Positions 8,642 through 17,425 of a DNA stretch of 64,000 bases are shown in pieces (positions within the stretch are counted from its first letter, which is position 1; each line of letters begins with the position of its first letter). Source of the stretch: an uncultured Lachnospiraceae bacterium (GTDB lineage: Bacteria; Bacillota; Clostridia; Lachnospirales; Lachnospiraceae); contig CAJTPS010000010.1 in NCBI GenBank assembly GCA_910578555.1, forward strand, positions 1 through 64,000, read 5' to 3'. The notes beneath the pieces are model-generated. The model saw nothing but the letters and a program-made list of their open reading frames with translations, was not told where the DNA came from and made no database searches. The position numbers were made by a program, and so were the translations under genes.

Positions 8642-9340
8642 ATGGTAAATAAACAAAAAATTTTAATTGTAGATGACGACAACAATATTGCAGAGCTGAT
8701 CTCCCTCTATCTGACCAAGGAATGCTTTGAGACAATGATCGTCAACGACGGCGAGTCGGCACTGACCGCGGTAGACAGTTTCGAGCCGAATCTGATGCTG
8801 CTGGACTTGATGCTGCCGGGCATCGACGGTTATCAGGTCTGCAGGGAAGTACGCTCCAAATCCACGCTTCCCATTATCATGCTGTCTGCCAAAGGCGAAG
8901 TCTTTGATAAAGTACTGGGGCTGGAACTGGGGGCCGACGATTATATGGAGAAGCCCTTCGATTCCAAAGAACTGGTGGCAAGGGTCAAAGCCGTACTGCG
9001 CCGCTATAAGCCGGCTGTCGCCGAGACAAAGGCATCCGATATCAAGAGCGTGGAGTACCCGGATCTGATTATCAATCAGACGAACTATTCTGTCGTCTAT
9101 ATGGGCAGAACGATCGAAATGCCCCCTAAGGAACTGGAACTGCTCTACTTCTTAGCTTCCTCACCGAACCATGTCTTCACGAGGGAACAGCTCTTGGACC
9201 AGATCTGGGGCTATGAGTACATCGGTGACACGCGTACCGTAGACGTACATATCAAACGCCTGCGCGAAAAGATCAACGACCATGAACGCTGGCGCATTGC
9301 CACGATCTGGGGAATCGGCTATAAATTTGAATCCAGGTAG
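8642..9340 (+). CDS. OmpR/PhoB-family response regulator
   Basis: The 232-residue protein has a receiver domain (acidic pocket VDDD at 10-13, phospho-acceptor Asp55 in LMLLDLMLPGIDG, conserved Lys in YMEKPF near 104). It ends in a winged-helix DNA-binding domain (PPKELELLYFLASSPNHVFT, GDTRTVDVHIKRLREKI). It acts with the kinase gene 130 bp downstream. The ATG at 8642 is chosen because a gagagg site precedes it and the receiver fold begins immediately; the longer frame starts inside the hairpin cluster. The overall sequence resembles PhoB/YycF-like regulators, but the regulon cannot be inferred. Confidence 0.94.
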   Translation: MVNKQKILIVDDDNNIAELISLYLTKECFETMIVNDGESALTAVDSFEPNLMLLDLMLPGIDGYQVCREVRSKSTLPIIMLSAKGEVFDKVLGLELGADDYMEKPFDSKELVARVKAVLRRYKPAVAETKASDIKSVEYPDLIINQTNYSVVYMGRTIEMPPKELELLYFLASSPNHVFTREQLLDQIWGYEYIGDTRTVDVHIKRLREKINDHERWRIATIWGIGYKFESR

Positions 9341-9349
9341 CTGCAGTAA

Positions 9350-9415
9350 ATTCCTTCGGAGATTAACAAATCGAACATGTTCGATTGCGAGATTCGCTTC
9401 GCGGACTCGGAACAC
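9350..9415 (+). repeat. Dispersed hairpin repeat, copy B1
   Basis: The unit has three consecutive hairpins: ttcc-ttc-gga(g), tcgaaca-tgttcga, and gcgag...ctcg around a ttc loop. Over 54 nt (9362-9415) it matches the copy at 39447-39500 at about 45 positions. The differences in the middle hairpin are paired, so the stem is kept while the sequence changes. It lies between the response regulator stop and the kinase start. Confidence 0.78.
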
Positions 9416-9423
9416 TCTGGAGA

Positions 9424-9449
9424 GTGAGATTCACTTCGCGAACTCGAAA
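9424..9449 (+). repeat. Dispersed hairpin repeat, short copy B2
   Basis: The segment gtgagattcacttcgcgaac followed by tcgaaa repeats the third hairpin of copy B1 in degenerate form. It ends about 20 bp before the histidine kinase start codon, next to its ribosome site. Confidence 0.6.
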
Positions 9450-9469
9450 AAAGACGGAGAAATTTCCAT

Positions 9470-10894
9470 ATGAGGAAGACACTTTATCTCAAGTTAATAC
9501 TTGCCTACATCATCTTCGGTCTGTTCGGCTTCGTGGTGGTGGCGACTTTTGTCTCTAATATGTACATGGATCATCTGAAAAAAGTACAGGCGGATTCCCT
9601 CTACAGGGAGGCCACGTTGATTGCCAACACCTATGCGAGCGGGCTGTACAACAATGAAGTATCCCTCGAAGTTGTCAAATCACAGCTTGATGCGCTGGAT
9701 ACCTATCTGGATGCAACTCTGTGGATCATCAACCCTTCCGGTCGTCTGATCCTGGATTCCTCCGCCCCTCTGGACGTGGAGAACGAGATCATGGTTGAAA
9801 ATTTTGACCCCACCGTTACAGCAGGTTCCTACTATACGATCGGCAACTTCTTTCATACATTTGAGGAAGATATGTTAAGCGTATTTGCACCCATCACTTC
9901 CGACTTTAAGGTTAAGGGATATGTTGTCATTCACAGTTCCATATCGGGTATTATGGAGGAAGCGAACAATCTGCTTACAATCTCATATATCATGTTGATC
10001 ATTTTATTTTTGCTGTCGCTGATTATCCTGATCTTCTTTACCGAAATCGTCTATATTCCTCTCCGCAAGATCACGGAAGCGACGGAACAATACGCAAGCG
10101 GCAACATGCACTATGAATTTACTGTGGAAAGTGAAGATGAGATGGGCTATCTGGCGGCGACGCTGTCCTACATGGCAAGCGAGATCGCCCGCTCCGAGGA
10201 CGACCAGAAAAAATTTGTCGCCAATGTCTCCCATGACTTCCGCTCTCCGCTGACTTCCATCAAGGGATATCTGGAAGCGATGATCGACGGCACGATTCCG
10301 CCGGAGATGCACGAGAAATATCTCACGATCCTCTTAAATGAGACGGAACGACTGCGGAAGCTGACGAACAGTCTCCTGACACTCAATAATCTGAACACCA
10401 AAGGGATTATGCTGAATAAAACGGATTTCGATATCAACCAGACGATCCGGGGCGTAGCGGCTTCGTTCGAAGGCACATGCCGCGCCAAGACGATCGCCAT
10501 CGAACTGGTACTGACCGGTGATGAGATGTATGTGGTTGCCGACATCGATAAGATCCAGCAGGTACTTTACAATCTGCTGGACAATGCCATCAAATTCAGC
10601 CACCATGATTCTGTCATCAAGATAGAGACGAATGAAAAACACAACAAAGTATTCATCAGTGTAAAGGATTCCGGAATCGGCATTCCGAAAGACGATTTGA
10701 AGCTGATCTGGGATCGGTTCTATAAATCCGACCTCTCCCGCGGTAAAGATAAGAAGGGCACGGGCCTTGGTCTGTCCATCACCAAAGAAATCATCCGTTC
10801 CCACGGAGAAAATATCAACGTGATCAGCACAGAAGGTGTGGGAACCGAATTTATCTTCTCCCTGCCCAAATCAGATGTGGAGGACGACGATTAA
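9470..10894 (+). CDS. Sensor histidine kinase with HAMP domain
   Basis: The 474-residue membrane kinase is paired with the OmpR regulator upstream. It has transmembrane helix 1 (about 8-28), an extracellular sensor region of about 140 residues, transmembrane helix 2 (about 170-192), HAMP, a HisKA box with His near residue 255 (FVANVSHDFRSPLTSIKGY), the N box (NLLDNAIKF), G1 (DSGIGIP) and G2 (GTGLGLSITKEI). The start at 9470 has a ggag site. The gene ends exactly where the convergent trmL ends, with no gap. The ligand is unknown; the sensor domain is PhoR/ResE-like only in layout. Confidence 0.94.
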   Translation: MRKTLYLKLILAYIIFGLFGFVVVATFVSNMYMDHLKKVQADSLYREATLIANTYASGLYNNEVSLEVVKSQLDALDTYLDATLWIINPSGRLILDSSAPLDVENEIMVENFDPTVTAGSYYTIGNFFHTFEEDMLSVFAPITSDFKVKGYVVIHSSISGIMEEANNLLTISYIMLIILFLLSLIILIFFTEIVYIPLRKITEATEQYASGNMHYEFTVESEDEMGYLAATLSYMASEIARSEDDQKKFVANVSHDFRSPLTSIKGYLEAMIDGTIPPEMHEKYLTILLNETERLRKLTNSLLTLNNLNTKGIMLNKTDFDINQTIRGVAASFEGTCRAKTIAIELVLTGDEMYVVADIDKIQQVLYNLLDNAIKFSHHDSVIKIETNEKHNKVFISVKDSGIGIPKDDLKLIWDRFYKSDLSRGKDKKGTGLGLSITKEIIRSHGENINVISTEGVGTEFIFSLPKSDVEDDD

Positions 10895-11389
10895 CTAATC
10901 CTTCCATTCTAAACGGTGCAGTTCCCCTTCGGTCTGCATACCGTTAAAACCATTCTGGCGAAGCGCTTCATACAGTACGATCGCTACGGAATTAGACAAA
11001 TTCAGAGACCTGATATGATCCATCATCGGAATACGGATACAGGTCTCTTCATTTTCTACCAGAATTTCTTCGGGTATCCCGCCGCTTTCCTTACCGAACA
11101 TAATATAATCATCCGGTCCGAAAACCGCCTCCGTATAGAGACGTTTCGCTTTTGTGGTTGCCATCCAGATTTTTGCACCGGCGTGCCTGTCCTGAAATTC
11201 CTGATAATTCATATATCTGGTTACATCCAAGTGCTCCCAGTAATCCATGCCGGACCGTCTAACGGATTTCTCATCCAGCCGAAAACCAAGCGGTTCAATC
11301 AAATGCAGGCTCGTACCTGTGGCAACACAGGTACGGCCGATATTTCCCGTATTTGCCGGAATCTCCGGCTGATGCAGTATAATGTGCAT
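10895..11389 (-). CDS. trmL: tRNA (cytidine/uridine-34-2'-O)-methyltransferase TrmL
   Basis: This SPOUT-family enzyme methylates the wobble ribose of leucine tRNAs. The 164-residue length and the knot motifs fit: PEIPANTGNIGRTCVATG near the N-terminus, LFGKESGGIP-type motif (IMFGKESGGIPEEIL) and IPMMDHIRSLNLSNSVAIV at the C-terminus. The start is followed by the canonical HIILHQPEIPANTG. It follows the aminotransferase by only 2 bp, so the two are probably co-transcribed with the Lrp gene. Confidence 0.95.
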   Translation of the reverse strand: MHIILHQPEIPANTGNIGRTCVATGTSLHLIEPLGFRLDEKSVRRSGMDYWEHLDVTRYMNYQEFQDRHAGAKIWMATTKAKRLYTEAVFGPDDYIMFGKESGGIPEEILVENEETCIRIPMMDHIRSLNLSNSVAIVLYEALRQNGFNGMQTEGELHRLEWKD

Positions 11390-11391
11390 AG

Positions 11392-12564
11392 CTATCGTGT
11401 CTCTTTCCGCAGTTTTTCTACAAACTTCGCCAGCTTCCCGATCGCCAGTTTCAGATTCTCCAGTGAATAAGCATAGGAAATTCGCAGATACCCTTCTCCA
11501 CAGTCGCCGAATGCCGTACCCGGTACCACAGCCACCTTCTCTTCCATCAGGAATCTGTTCGCAAAATCCTCACTGGTCATCCCGAACTCCTTGATACACG
11601 GGAACACATAGAAAGCGCCGAAAGGTTCGAAGCACTCCAGCTTCATCTCCCGGAAAGCATTCATCAGATACCGCCTTCTCTGGTTATAAGCAGTGCGCAT
11701 TTCCTGTACATCCCCGTCTCCGTTCCGGAGCGCTTCCACCGCAGCATACTGGCTTGTGGTAGGCGCGCACATAATTGCGAACTGGTGGAGCTTTAACATC
11801 TGCTCAATGATCTCCCTGGGTCCGCAGGCATAGCCAAGTCTCCATCCGGTCATGGCAAAGGCTTTGGAGAAACCGTTGATCAGGATCGTCCGCTCCCGCA
11901 TCCCCTCGATCTCTATAATGGATACATGTTTTTCTTTGTATGTCAGTTCCGCATAGATCTCATCTGACATGACAAGTATGTCATGTTTTCTGATTACCTC
12001 TGCGATAGCCTCCAGATCATCCCGCTCCATAATAGCGCCGGTCGGGTTGTTCGGGAAAGGAAGCACCAGAATCTTCGTCTTATCCGTGATGGCGTTCTCC
12101 AGTTCCTGCGCTGTCAGCCTGAACTCGTTCTCCGCTTTCAACTCGATGACAACAGGCACGCCGCCCGCCATAATCGCACAAGGCTCATAAGAGACGAAAC
12201 TGGGCTGTGGGATGAGCACCTCGTCGCCGGGATTGACTACCGCCCGCAGACCGATATCAATCGCCTCGGAACCGCCCACCGTAACCAGCACCTCATGTGC
12301 CGGGTCGTATGTAACGCCCTGTTTTCTCCTGGTATAATGACAGATTTCTTCTTTGAGTTCCTTTAATCCTGCATTGGAGGTATAGAAGGTACGTCCCTTT
12401 TCCAGAGAATAAATTCCCTCATCCCTGATATGCCACGGCGTATCAAAATCCGGTTCACCCACACCCAGAGAGATGGCATCGTCCATCTCACTCACAATGT
12501 CAAAGAACTTCCGGATACCGGAGGGTTTTAAAGCTGTTACTTTATCTGATAACATATTTCTCAC
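11392..12564 (-). CDS. PLP-dependent class I/II aminotransferase
   Basis: This 390-residue fold-type I aminotransferase contains GVGEPDFDTP, FYTSNAGLKELKEEI, PFPNNPTGA, SDEIYAEL and the PLP lysine in NGFSKAFAMTGWRLGY, plus the substrate arginine region YLRISYAYSLENL. It resembles PatA/aspartate-type enzymes. The exact amino-acid substrate cannot be read from sequence. The GTG start at 12564 overlaps the stop of the preceding Lrp-type gene (GTGA), with agaagg upstream, so translation is coupled. The pairing with a Lrp/AsnC regulator suggests amino-acid-responsive control. Confidence 0.92.
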   Translation of the reverse strand: MRNMLSDKVTALKPSGIRKFFDIVSEMDDAISLGVGEPDFDTPWHIRDEGIYSLEKGRTFYTSNAGLKELKEEICHYTRRKQGVTYDPAHEVLVTVGGSEAIDIGLRAVVNPGDEVLIPQPSFVSYEPCAIMAGGVPVVIELKAENEFRLTAQELENAITDKTKILVLPFPNNPTGAIMERDDLEAIAEVIRKHDILVMSDEIYAELTYKEKHVSIIEIEGMRERTILINGFSKAFAMTGWRLGYACGPREIIEQMLKLHQFAIMCAPTTSQYAAVEALRNGDGDVQEMRTAYNQRRRYLMNAFREMKLECFEPFGAFYVFPCIKEFGMTSEDFANRFLMEEKVAVVPGTAFGDCGEGYLRISYAYSLENLKLAIGKLAKFVEKLRKETR

Positions 12565-13043
12565 GGTGTCACCTTCTCTCTTGTATCCTCATATTTTTTA
12601 GCCAGAATCGTGCCATGATCCTTATATTTCTTCAGGATAAAATGCGTTGCCGTACTTAAGACAGAATCCAGCGTGGATAGCTTATCGGACACGAAGCCCG
12701 AGATCTCTTTCAGGGATTTACCCTCCAGTGTAACCAGCAGATCATAGCCGCCGGAAATCAGATACACAGATGTCACTTCCGGATATTTATAGATTCGCTC
12801 TGCAATATTGTCAAATCCCTGTCCGCGCTGGGGTGTCACACGCACCTCGATCAATGCGGAAACTTTCTCGATGGAAGTCTTCTCCCAGTTGATCATCGTG
12901 TGATAGCCGCAGATGATACCTTCTGCTTCCAGTGCCGCCAGCTCATTGACAACATCAATTTCCTCCACACCCAGTATAACCGCCAGTTCTTTTAGATCAA
13001 TGCGGCTGTTCCTCTCTACGATCGCTAATAATTCTTCTCTCAT
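12561..13043 (-). CDS. Lrp/AsnC-family transcriptional regulator
   Basis: The 160-residue protein has an N-terminal winged HTH (LLAIVERNSRIDLKELAVIL, VVNELAALEAEGIICGYHTM) and a C-terminal RAM/ACT ligand domain (ALIEVRVTPQRGQGFDNIAE, SVYLISGGYDLLVTLEGKSL). Such proteins bind amino acids and often control the adjacent gene. It is coupled to the aminotransferase by a 4-bp overlap. I chose MREELLAIV at 13043 because a gaggagg precedes it, although two upstream ATGs are possible. Confidence 0.92.
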   Translation of the reverse strand: MREELLAIVERNSRIDLKELAVILGVEEIDVVNELAALEAEGIICGYHTMINWEKTSIEKVSALIEVRVTPQRGQGFDNIAERIYKYPEVTSVYLISGGYDLLVTLEGKSLKEISGFVSDKLSTLDSVLSTATHFILKKYKDHGTILAKKYEDTREKVTP

Positions 13044-13131
13044 TCTGATCATTTCCTCCTCTTTCATCATTTTTAAATATAAAACCCTGCATTCTGATTT
13101 CGCCCGCGCTTTCCTCTGCCTTTCGTCCCGT

Positions 13132-14154
13132 TCAAGGATTTACAGGCTCATTCTGCAGATATACCTGATAGATCTGATCCTCCTTCGGTTTATCTAGATA
13201 ACGTTTCTCCTCCTCATTATAGAGAATGCGGTCATTGCCGTCTGTCGTTCTTCCCACGACCACCGCCGGAATATCCTCCCGCGCCAGCGCTGCCACAAGT
13301 GCGGCGCCGTCCCGGGCCGTCATAATCAGGCAGCCTCCCGACAGGAGTTCATAGGGATTCAGCCCGTAAAATTCACAGATCTCTATCGTCTCCTGCTTCA
13401 CAGGTATCTTCTTCAAGTCGATTTCCAGTCCAACGCCTGCCCTCTGCGCCAGTTCCCATAACGCGCCGAATATCCCGCCTCTGGAAACATCATGCATACC
13501 GCAAACGCCGGACTTCACGGCGGTGGCGGCCTCCGGTATGACGGACAGGTACCGGTCTAATGCGGCAGCTTCCTCGATCATGCGCGCCGGGTACCGCGTA
13601 CACAGTTCCTCTCTATGCGCTCTCGCCAGTCTTATCGTTCCTTCCAGACCGATCCATTTACTGATCACCACGTCCTGGCCGGCCCGAACCCCGGTCATCG
13701 GCTCTGCCTGCCCGGCACACCGCTTTCCCACGCCGGTCACGCTCATGACCGGCTCGCACACCGCCGCGGTTACCTCCGTATGTCCGCCCATGATTTCTGC
13801 CCCGCAGACACCGCACACGCTTTCCGCCTGTTCCATAATCTTCTGCAGATCACTTTCCGGCACCCCTTCCGGCAGAAGTACCGCAAGCAGCACGCCGACC
13901 GGCTCTGCTCCCGTTGCCGCTACATTATTGAGTGCCATGGATACGGCATACATACTAAGCTCTCCGGCCGGCGCTGACACGGGCGCCGTCGCAAGAACCA
14001 TTTCATAACCGTCCTGCAACGATAAAACGGCGCAGTCTGTCCCTACACCTGCGCCATTTATCACTTCTTCTCTATGTGTTTTAATTCTTTTTAATACGGA
14101 GCGCTTCAACACACTCTCCGATATCTTTCCTCTTCTCATGACTCTAACCGCCAT
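13132..14154 (-). CDS. AIR synthase / HypE-like ATP-binding protein
   Basis: The 340-residue protein belongs to the PurM/HypE/SelD superfamily. It has GVGTDCAVL, MALNNVAATGAEPVGVLLAV, EIMGGHTEVT and MHDVSRGGIFGALWELA, which form the ATP-binding half-sites. The C-terminal cysteine tail of true HypE (PRIC type) is absent, and no hyp genes are nearby, so hydrogenase maturation is unlikely. The likely call is a HypE-like paralogue of unknown substrate, common in Clostridia. The start is uncertain: ATGs at 14154 and 14139 are both possible. Confidence 0.85.
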   Translation of the reverse strand: MAVRVMRRGKISESVLKRSVLKRIKTHREEVINGAGVGTDCAVLSLQDGYEMVLATAPVSAPAGELSMYAVSMALNNVAATGAEPVGVLLAVLLPEGVPESDLQKIMEQAESVCGVCGAEIMGGHTEVTAAVCEPVMSVTGVGKRCAGQAEPMTGVRAGQDVVISKWIGLEGTIRLARAHREELCTRYPARMIEEAAALDRYLSVIPEAATAVKSGVCGMHDVSRGGIFGALWELAQRAGVGLEIDLKKIPVKQETIEICEFYGLNPYELLSGGCLIMTARDGAALVAALAREDIPAVVVGRTTDGNDRILYNEEEKRYLDKPKEDQIYQVYLQNEPVNP

Positions 14155-14280
14155 GTCACAGCTCTGCTGTGACTCAAATCAATGCGGAGAATGCCGCATT
14201 TCAGGCATTCTCCTGTGTGAGACTTAGTTCTTCTTAACGAGGCAGCCTCTGCTGCTGAGTTTTAGAAGTACTTCTCACAC
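14155..14280. repeat. Nested hairpins in the vanW-AIR synthase spacer
   Basis: The spacer holds an 8-bp hairpin gtcacagc-tct-gctgtgac (14155-14173) and a 10-bp hairpin ggagaatgcc / ggcattctcc (14186-14195, 14204-14213). An 8-bp outer stem gtgtgaga / tctcacac (14215-14222, 14273-14280) encloses gaggc-a-gcctc. The middle hairpin could end vanW transcription, but it has no clear U-run. The layout recalls the multi-arm cluster at 8530-8600. Confidence 0.65.
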
Positions 14281-14345
14281 TATGTCCAACATCTGCCTGT
14301 AATTGTTCCGGGCAAAACAATATATAGTCAACTGTTACATACGCC

Positions 14346-15875
14346 CTACTGTGCCGGCGGTGTTTCCTGTACCGGCGGCGCTTCCGGTGTTTGGGGATTC
14401 TGGGCTGCCGCGTCCGCCGCCGCCTGTGCCGCTGCCGCATCTGCCGCTGCCTTGTAAGCGCCTGCCACCGCTTTTACTTCATCCACGCTGTTTGTCGCTA
14501 TTGCCGCCATAATCGCGTTACGCGCCCCTTCATCGGGAGATGCAACACCCACCGTCGCACTTCTGGGTGCTTTCATATAAGTGCTGCTGTTGACCTGCTC
14601 TCTGCTGACTTCCACGCCATTCTCACGCACCACTTTCCATAGCTGTGCCTTATAACCCACGTGCGCGGACTGTACAACGCAATATCCTACCGGAAGAGAT
14701 TCGTCTGCGTAAATTACCTCCGTATCCGGCACAGTCCGTTCCAGAACAACACTCTCATAGCTGACTTCACGTCCGCTGTCCCTCGTTTCCACACCATAGA
14801 TCGTAAACGTGATCTGCTTATCCGGCGTGGTAACACCTTCTATATAGATCGGATATTCCAGATTGTTCTTAAATTTAAAATCTTTACCGGAAGACTCCGC
14901 AATCGCAGCATCCGCGGAAGGGTCCACATAAGTAACAATCATAGAGTGGTTATACCGCTCCACAACTTCGAGCTCCGACAACAGTACGGCATTGTACAGC
15001 GTCGTCGTCACCTGACAGATACCACCGCCCAGGCTGTCCACTACCTGTCCGTTCAGATAAGAACCCGCCATGTAGTAACCGTTTTCCTCAGTAAAAGGCG
15101 ATACTACCTCATACGCGGAAAATTCATCCCCCGGATACATAGTCATACCGTTGATCAGATTGCACCCGTTTGCAACATTGGCACTTCTCGGCCCGCCGGA
15201 AGTGGAGTAGCTGGTCGTAAAAGTTCCGAGCACATCTTTCACCTTGGCAAGATCCTCGGCATTTCCTTTTGGCTCTTCCACGGTAACCACAAGATCTATC
15301 TCGCAACCTGCACCGTTCCATTCGCCTGTGAGATAATCATACACCGCCTCCACAGATGCCGCCGTATCTACCGCGACGCCGGACTGTCCCTCCGTGATAT
15401 CGAAACCTTCCTCCGTTTTGGTCAAAGTCGCATTGACCGCTTCCCGGTCATACTGTGCCGCATTCTCTTCGATCAGCGTTCTGATCTTGCTTTTATCAAA
15501 ATCAAATTTTACCGCATATACTTTATTCTGATACTGCAGATCCCTTAGTTCCTTATAACACTGCAGGATATCACCGTCTCTGCCGAAATTAGCCGCTTCC
15601 TCAAGAATCGCTTCATTACCCCACTTAAGCCCCAGTTCGGAAGCCGTCGTAACGATCGTACCGCCCTCGACTGCATTCAGCGTGATCTGAGCCTCGCCAA
15701 AAGATTCTACATACGCCTCTATCCGGTCTTTGGCTTCCTGCACCGTCAGACCCGACAGATCCATGTCCTCGGCATAGATTCCTGCTTCAATTTTATCTTC
15801 TTTGGCGTTGACCGGCAGTGTGACCGCTGTCATCCCTGCCGCCAGCAGCAGAGCCGCCATAAACAGTCTTTTCAT
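14346..15875 (-). CDS. Secreted VanW-family cell-wall protein
   Basis: The 509-residue protein has a Sec signal peptide (LFMAALLLAAGMTAVTLPVNA). About 200 residues of peptidoglycan-binding (PG_binding_4-like) sequence follow, then the VanW domain (ANGCNLINGMTMYPGDEFSA, YLNGQVVDSLGGGICQVTTT, RYNHSMIVTYVDP), a beta-rich G5-like segment with a YESVV-type start, and an Ala/Pro-rich tail ending PPVQETPPAQ. VanW occurs in some vancomycin clusters but is widespread in Clostridia without resistance genes, as here; its function is unknown. It is probably exported and wall-associated. A 31-residue membrane peptide gene lies just upstream. Confidence 0.92.
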   Translation of the reverse strand: MKRLFMAALLLAAGMTAVTLPVNAKEDKIEAGIYAEDMDLSGLTVQEAKDRIEAYVESFGEAQITLNAVEGGTIVTTASELGLKWGNEAILEEAANFGRDGDILQCYKELRDLQYQNKVYAVKFDFDKSKIRTLIEENAAQYDREAVNATLTKTEEGFDITEGQSGVAVDTAASVEAVYDYLTGEWNGAGCEIDLVVTVEEPKGNAEDLAKVKDVLGTFTTSYSTSGGPRSANVANGCNLINGMTMYPGDEFSAYEVVSPFTEENGYYMAGSYLNGQVVDSLGGGICQVTTTLYNAVLLSELEVVERYNHSMIVTYVDPSADAAIAESSGKDFKFKNNLEYPIYIEGVTTPDKQITFTIYGVETRDSGREVSYESVVLERTVPDTEVIYADESLPVGYCVVQSAHVGYKAQLWKVVRENGVEVSREQVNSSTYMKAPRSATVGVASPDEGARNAIMAAIATNSVDEVKAVAGAYKAAADAAAAQAAADAAAQNPQTPEAPPVQETPPAQ

Positions 15876-15990
15876 AAAATATCCAAACCTTTCTCACATG
15901 TGAAATTGCTCAAATGCAAAATAAATGGTACAATAATAAAAGTAAATTTGTGCCGCAAACCCGCACTGATTTCAAATAGGCAGACCCGGG

Positions 15991-16086
15991 TTATACCGCA
16001 GCAAATATCATCGGAATAATCATCGCCAGCACGACAATTATTATTATAATAGAAGATATGATCTTCCTTTGTTTTCTGTTAAACAT
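15991..16086 (-). CDS. 31-residue single-pass membrane peptide
   Basis: This short gene reads MFNRKQRKIISSIIIIIIVV and ends VLAMIIPMIFAAV. A basic head is followed by one hydrophobic helix, resembling the small DUF4044-type membrane proteins of Firmicutes. A strong ggagg ribosome site stands 8 bp before the ATG at 16086. It lies 115 bp upstream of the vanW-type gene in the same direction and diverges from the gene at 16123. Function is unknown. Confidence 0.75.
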   Translation of the reverse strand: MFNRKQRKIISSIIIIIVVLAMIIPMIFAAV

Positions 16087-16122
16087 AGATGATTCCTCCC
16101 ACTTTCTGAAAGGATATTATAT

Positions 16123-16740
16123 ATGAATTTCATCATTAATGCAAGCGTTCTCATATTTTCCGCCGTAATCTTCTTCTACCTGAAAGCACACCGAAATACC
16201 GACGCTAACTCACGGGAAGACTTCTGGAAGAGAGAACTCGCGGCTAACAGTACACGTCGCAAACCGCTCGACGACCTGGCTTATATTACAATCCCTGTGG
16301 ACGAATTTCCAATGACGCTTCTGGAGGATGTCCCGAAAGTGGACGACTATAAGCAGATCATCCTCTCCTTAAGCGAGCTTCCTGTCGTCAATTTCACGGG
16401 GCTTAGCAATACGGAACTCAAACTGCGTTACGGCGCTCCTAACCTCGACCTTCTGATCCGTTACGACCAGAACTATACGCTTCTGGTCCGCACACTGCAG
16501 CAGTGGGCGCAGCTTCTCTATGATGCCGGTCACATTGACGAGGCTTGTCACATGCTGGAGTTCTCCGTCTCTACAGGTACAGATGTCAGTTCCACATACC
16601 GTCTGCTCTGCCAGATCTATCAGGAGCAACACACGCCGGATAAAATCAACCGGCTGTACCCGATCGCCGAGACGTTAAATTCCGCCATGCAGAAGACTAT
16701 CGTCCGTATTCTGCAAGAATCCGATCAATCCGCCGGCTAG
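16123..16740 (+). CDS. Membrane-anchored protein of unknown function, TPR-like C-terminus
   Basis: The 205-residue protein starts with one membrane helix (FIINASVLIFSAVIFFYLKA). A polar segment and a helical C-terminal half follow (LLVRTLQQWAQLLYDAGHID, EACHMLEFSVSTG, YRLLCQIYQEQ) that looks like two or three tetratricopeptide-type repeats. I do not recognise the family. The start at 16123 follows an aaagga site. Its 3' end overlaps the convergent exonuclease gene by 44 bp. Confidence 0.75.
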   Translation: MNFIINASVLIFSAVIFFYLKAHRNTDANSREDFWKRELAANSTRRKPLDDLAYITIPVDEFPMTLLEDVPKVDDYKQIILSLSELPVVNFTGLSNTELKLRYGAPNLDLLIRYDQNYTLLVRTLQQWAQLLYDAGHIDEACHMLEFSVSTGTDVSSTYRLLCQIYQEQHTPDKINRLYPIAETLNSAMQKTIVRILQESDQSAG

Positions 16741-17425
16741 CCTCGCTGCGGGTCTGCTTCTCTATATCATACTCTATTATCAGTTTATGCCTGTCTGTCA
16801 ATTTATATAACTGCTCTTTCTGCGCTTTCGTGGCAGGCGTGTCCCGTTTCACGTTATGCCGCAGTCTTTTCGGGCGAAACAGACTCTTATCTCCCTCCGC
16901 TTCCTCCTGATCATAAAAGGACTCTGTAAGTTTCCGGTACAATGCCACCGTAGCCCGTGCGTCATGCAGTGCCCTGTGCGCACTGTGCTGAATACCGTAA
17001 TATCCACACAGGTATCCCAGGCTGCGGCTCTCCAGATCCGGCAGGTATTTGCGGGCAATCTTAAGCGTATCGATACCCTCCCTCTCGAAAGACATCTTCT
17101 GCCCGACTGCCGCCCTTTTGATAAAAGAATAATCAAATGTTACACTGTGTCCCAAAAGTATCTGATCTCCGGTCATCTGCAGAAGTTCCGGCAGCACCTG
17201 TTCTATTGCCGGCGCCTCTGCAAGCTGTTCGTCATGGATTCCCGTAAGCGTAACGATGCGTTCGTCTAACGGTCTGCCGGGATTCACAAATGTATCCCAT
17301 TCCTCCACGATCACATGCTTTGCCACCCTGACTGCACCGATCTCAATAATCTTATCCGTTTTGGGATTTAATCCGGTAGTCTCCAGATCAATGCATACAT
17401 ATGAATCCGTCATTTTAATATCCAT
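16697..17425 (-). CDS. DnaQ-like 3'-5' exonuclease (DEDDh)
   Basis: The enzyme has about 242 residues with the exonuclease motifs CIDLETTGLNPKTDKIIEIG (ExoI, D and E), GHSVTFDYSFIK (ExoII) and HRALHDARATVALYRKL (ExoIII, DEDDh His and Asp). This is the fold of the DNA polymerase III epsilon subunit and PolC proofreading domain, but the protein is free-standing. After the domain comes a basic, helical tail (KRLRHNVKRDTPATKAQKEQ onward) possibly contacting DNA. Either ATG, 17425 or 17413, could be used; the longer GTG-started frame lacks a ribosome site. Confidence 0.9.
   Translation of the reverse strand: MDIKMTDSYVCIDLETTGLNPKTDKIIEIGAVRVAKHVIVEEWDTFVNPGRPLDERIVTLTGIHDEQLAEAPAIEQVLPELLQMTGDQILLGHSVTFDYSFIKRAAVGQKMSFEREGIDTLKIARKYLPDLESRSLGYLCGYYGIQHSAHRALHDARATVALYRKLTESFYDQEEAEGDKSLFRPKRLRHNVKRDTPATKAQKEQLYKLTDRHKLIIEYDIEKQTRSEASRRIDRILAEYGR

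Noticed and set aside
13132..14154. Calling the AIR-synthase-like gene hypE
   Set aside because: The HypE C-terminal cysteine tail is absent and no hydrogenase-maturation genes are nearby.
14234..14440. Arg-rich 68-residue minus-strand frame
   Set aside because: Out-of-frame reading of the Ala/Pro-rich tail of the VanW gene.
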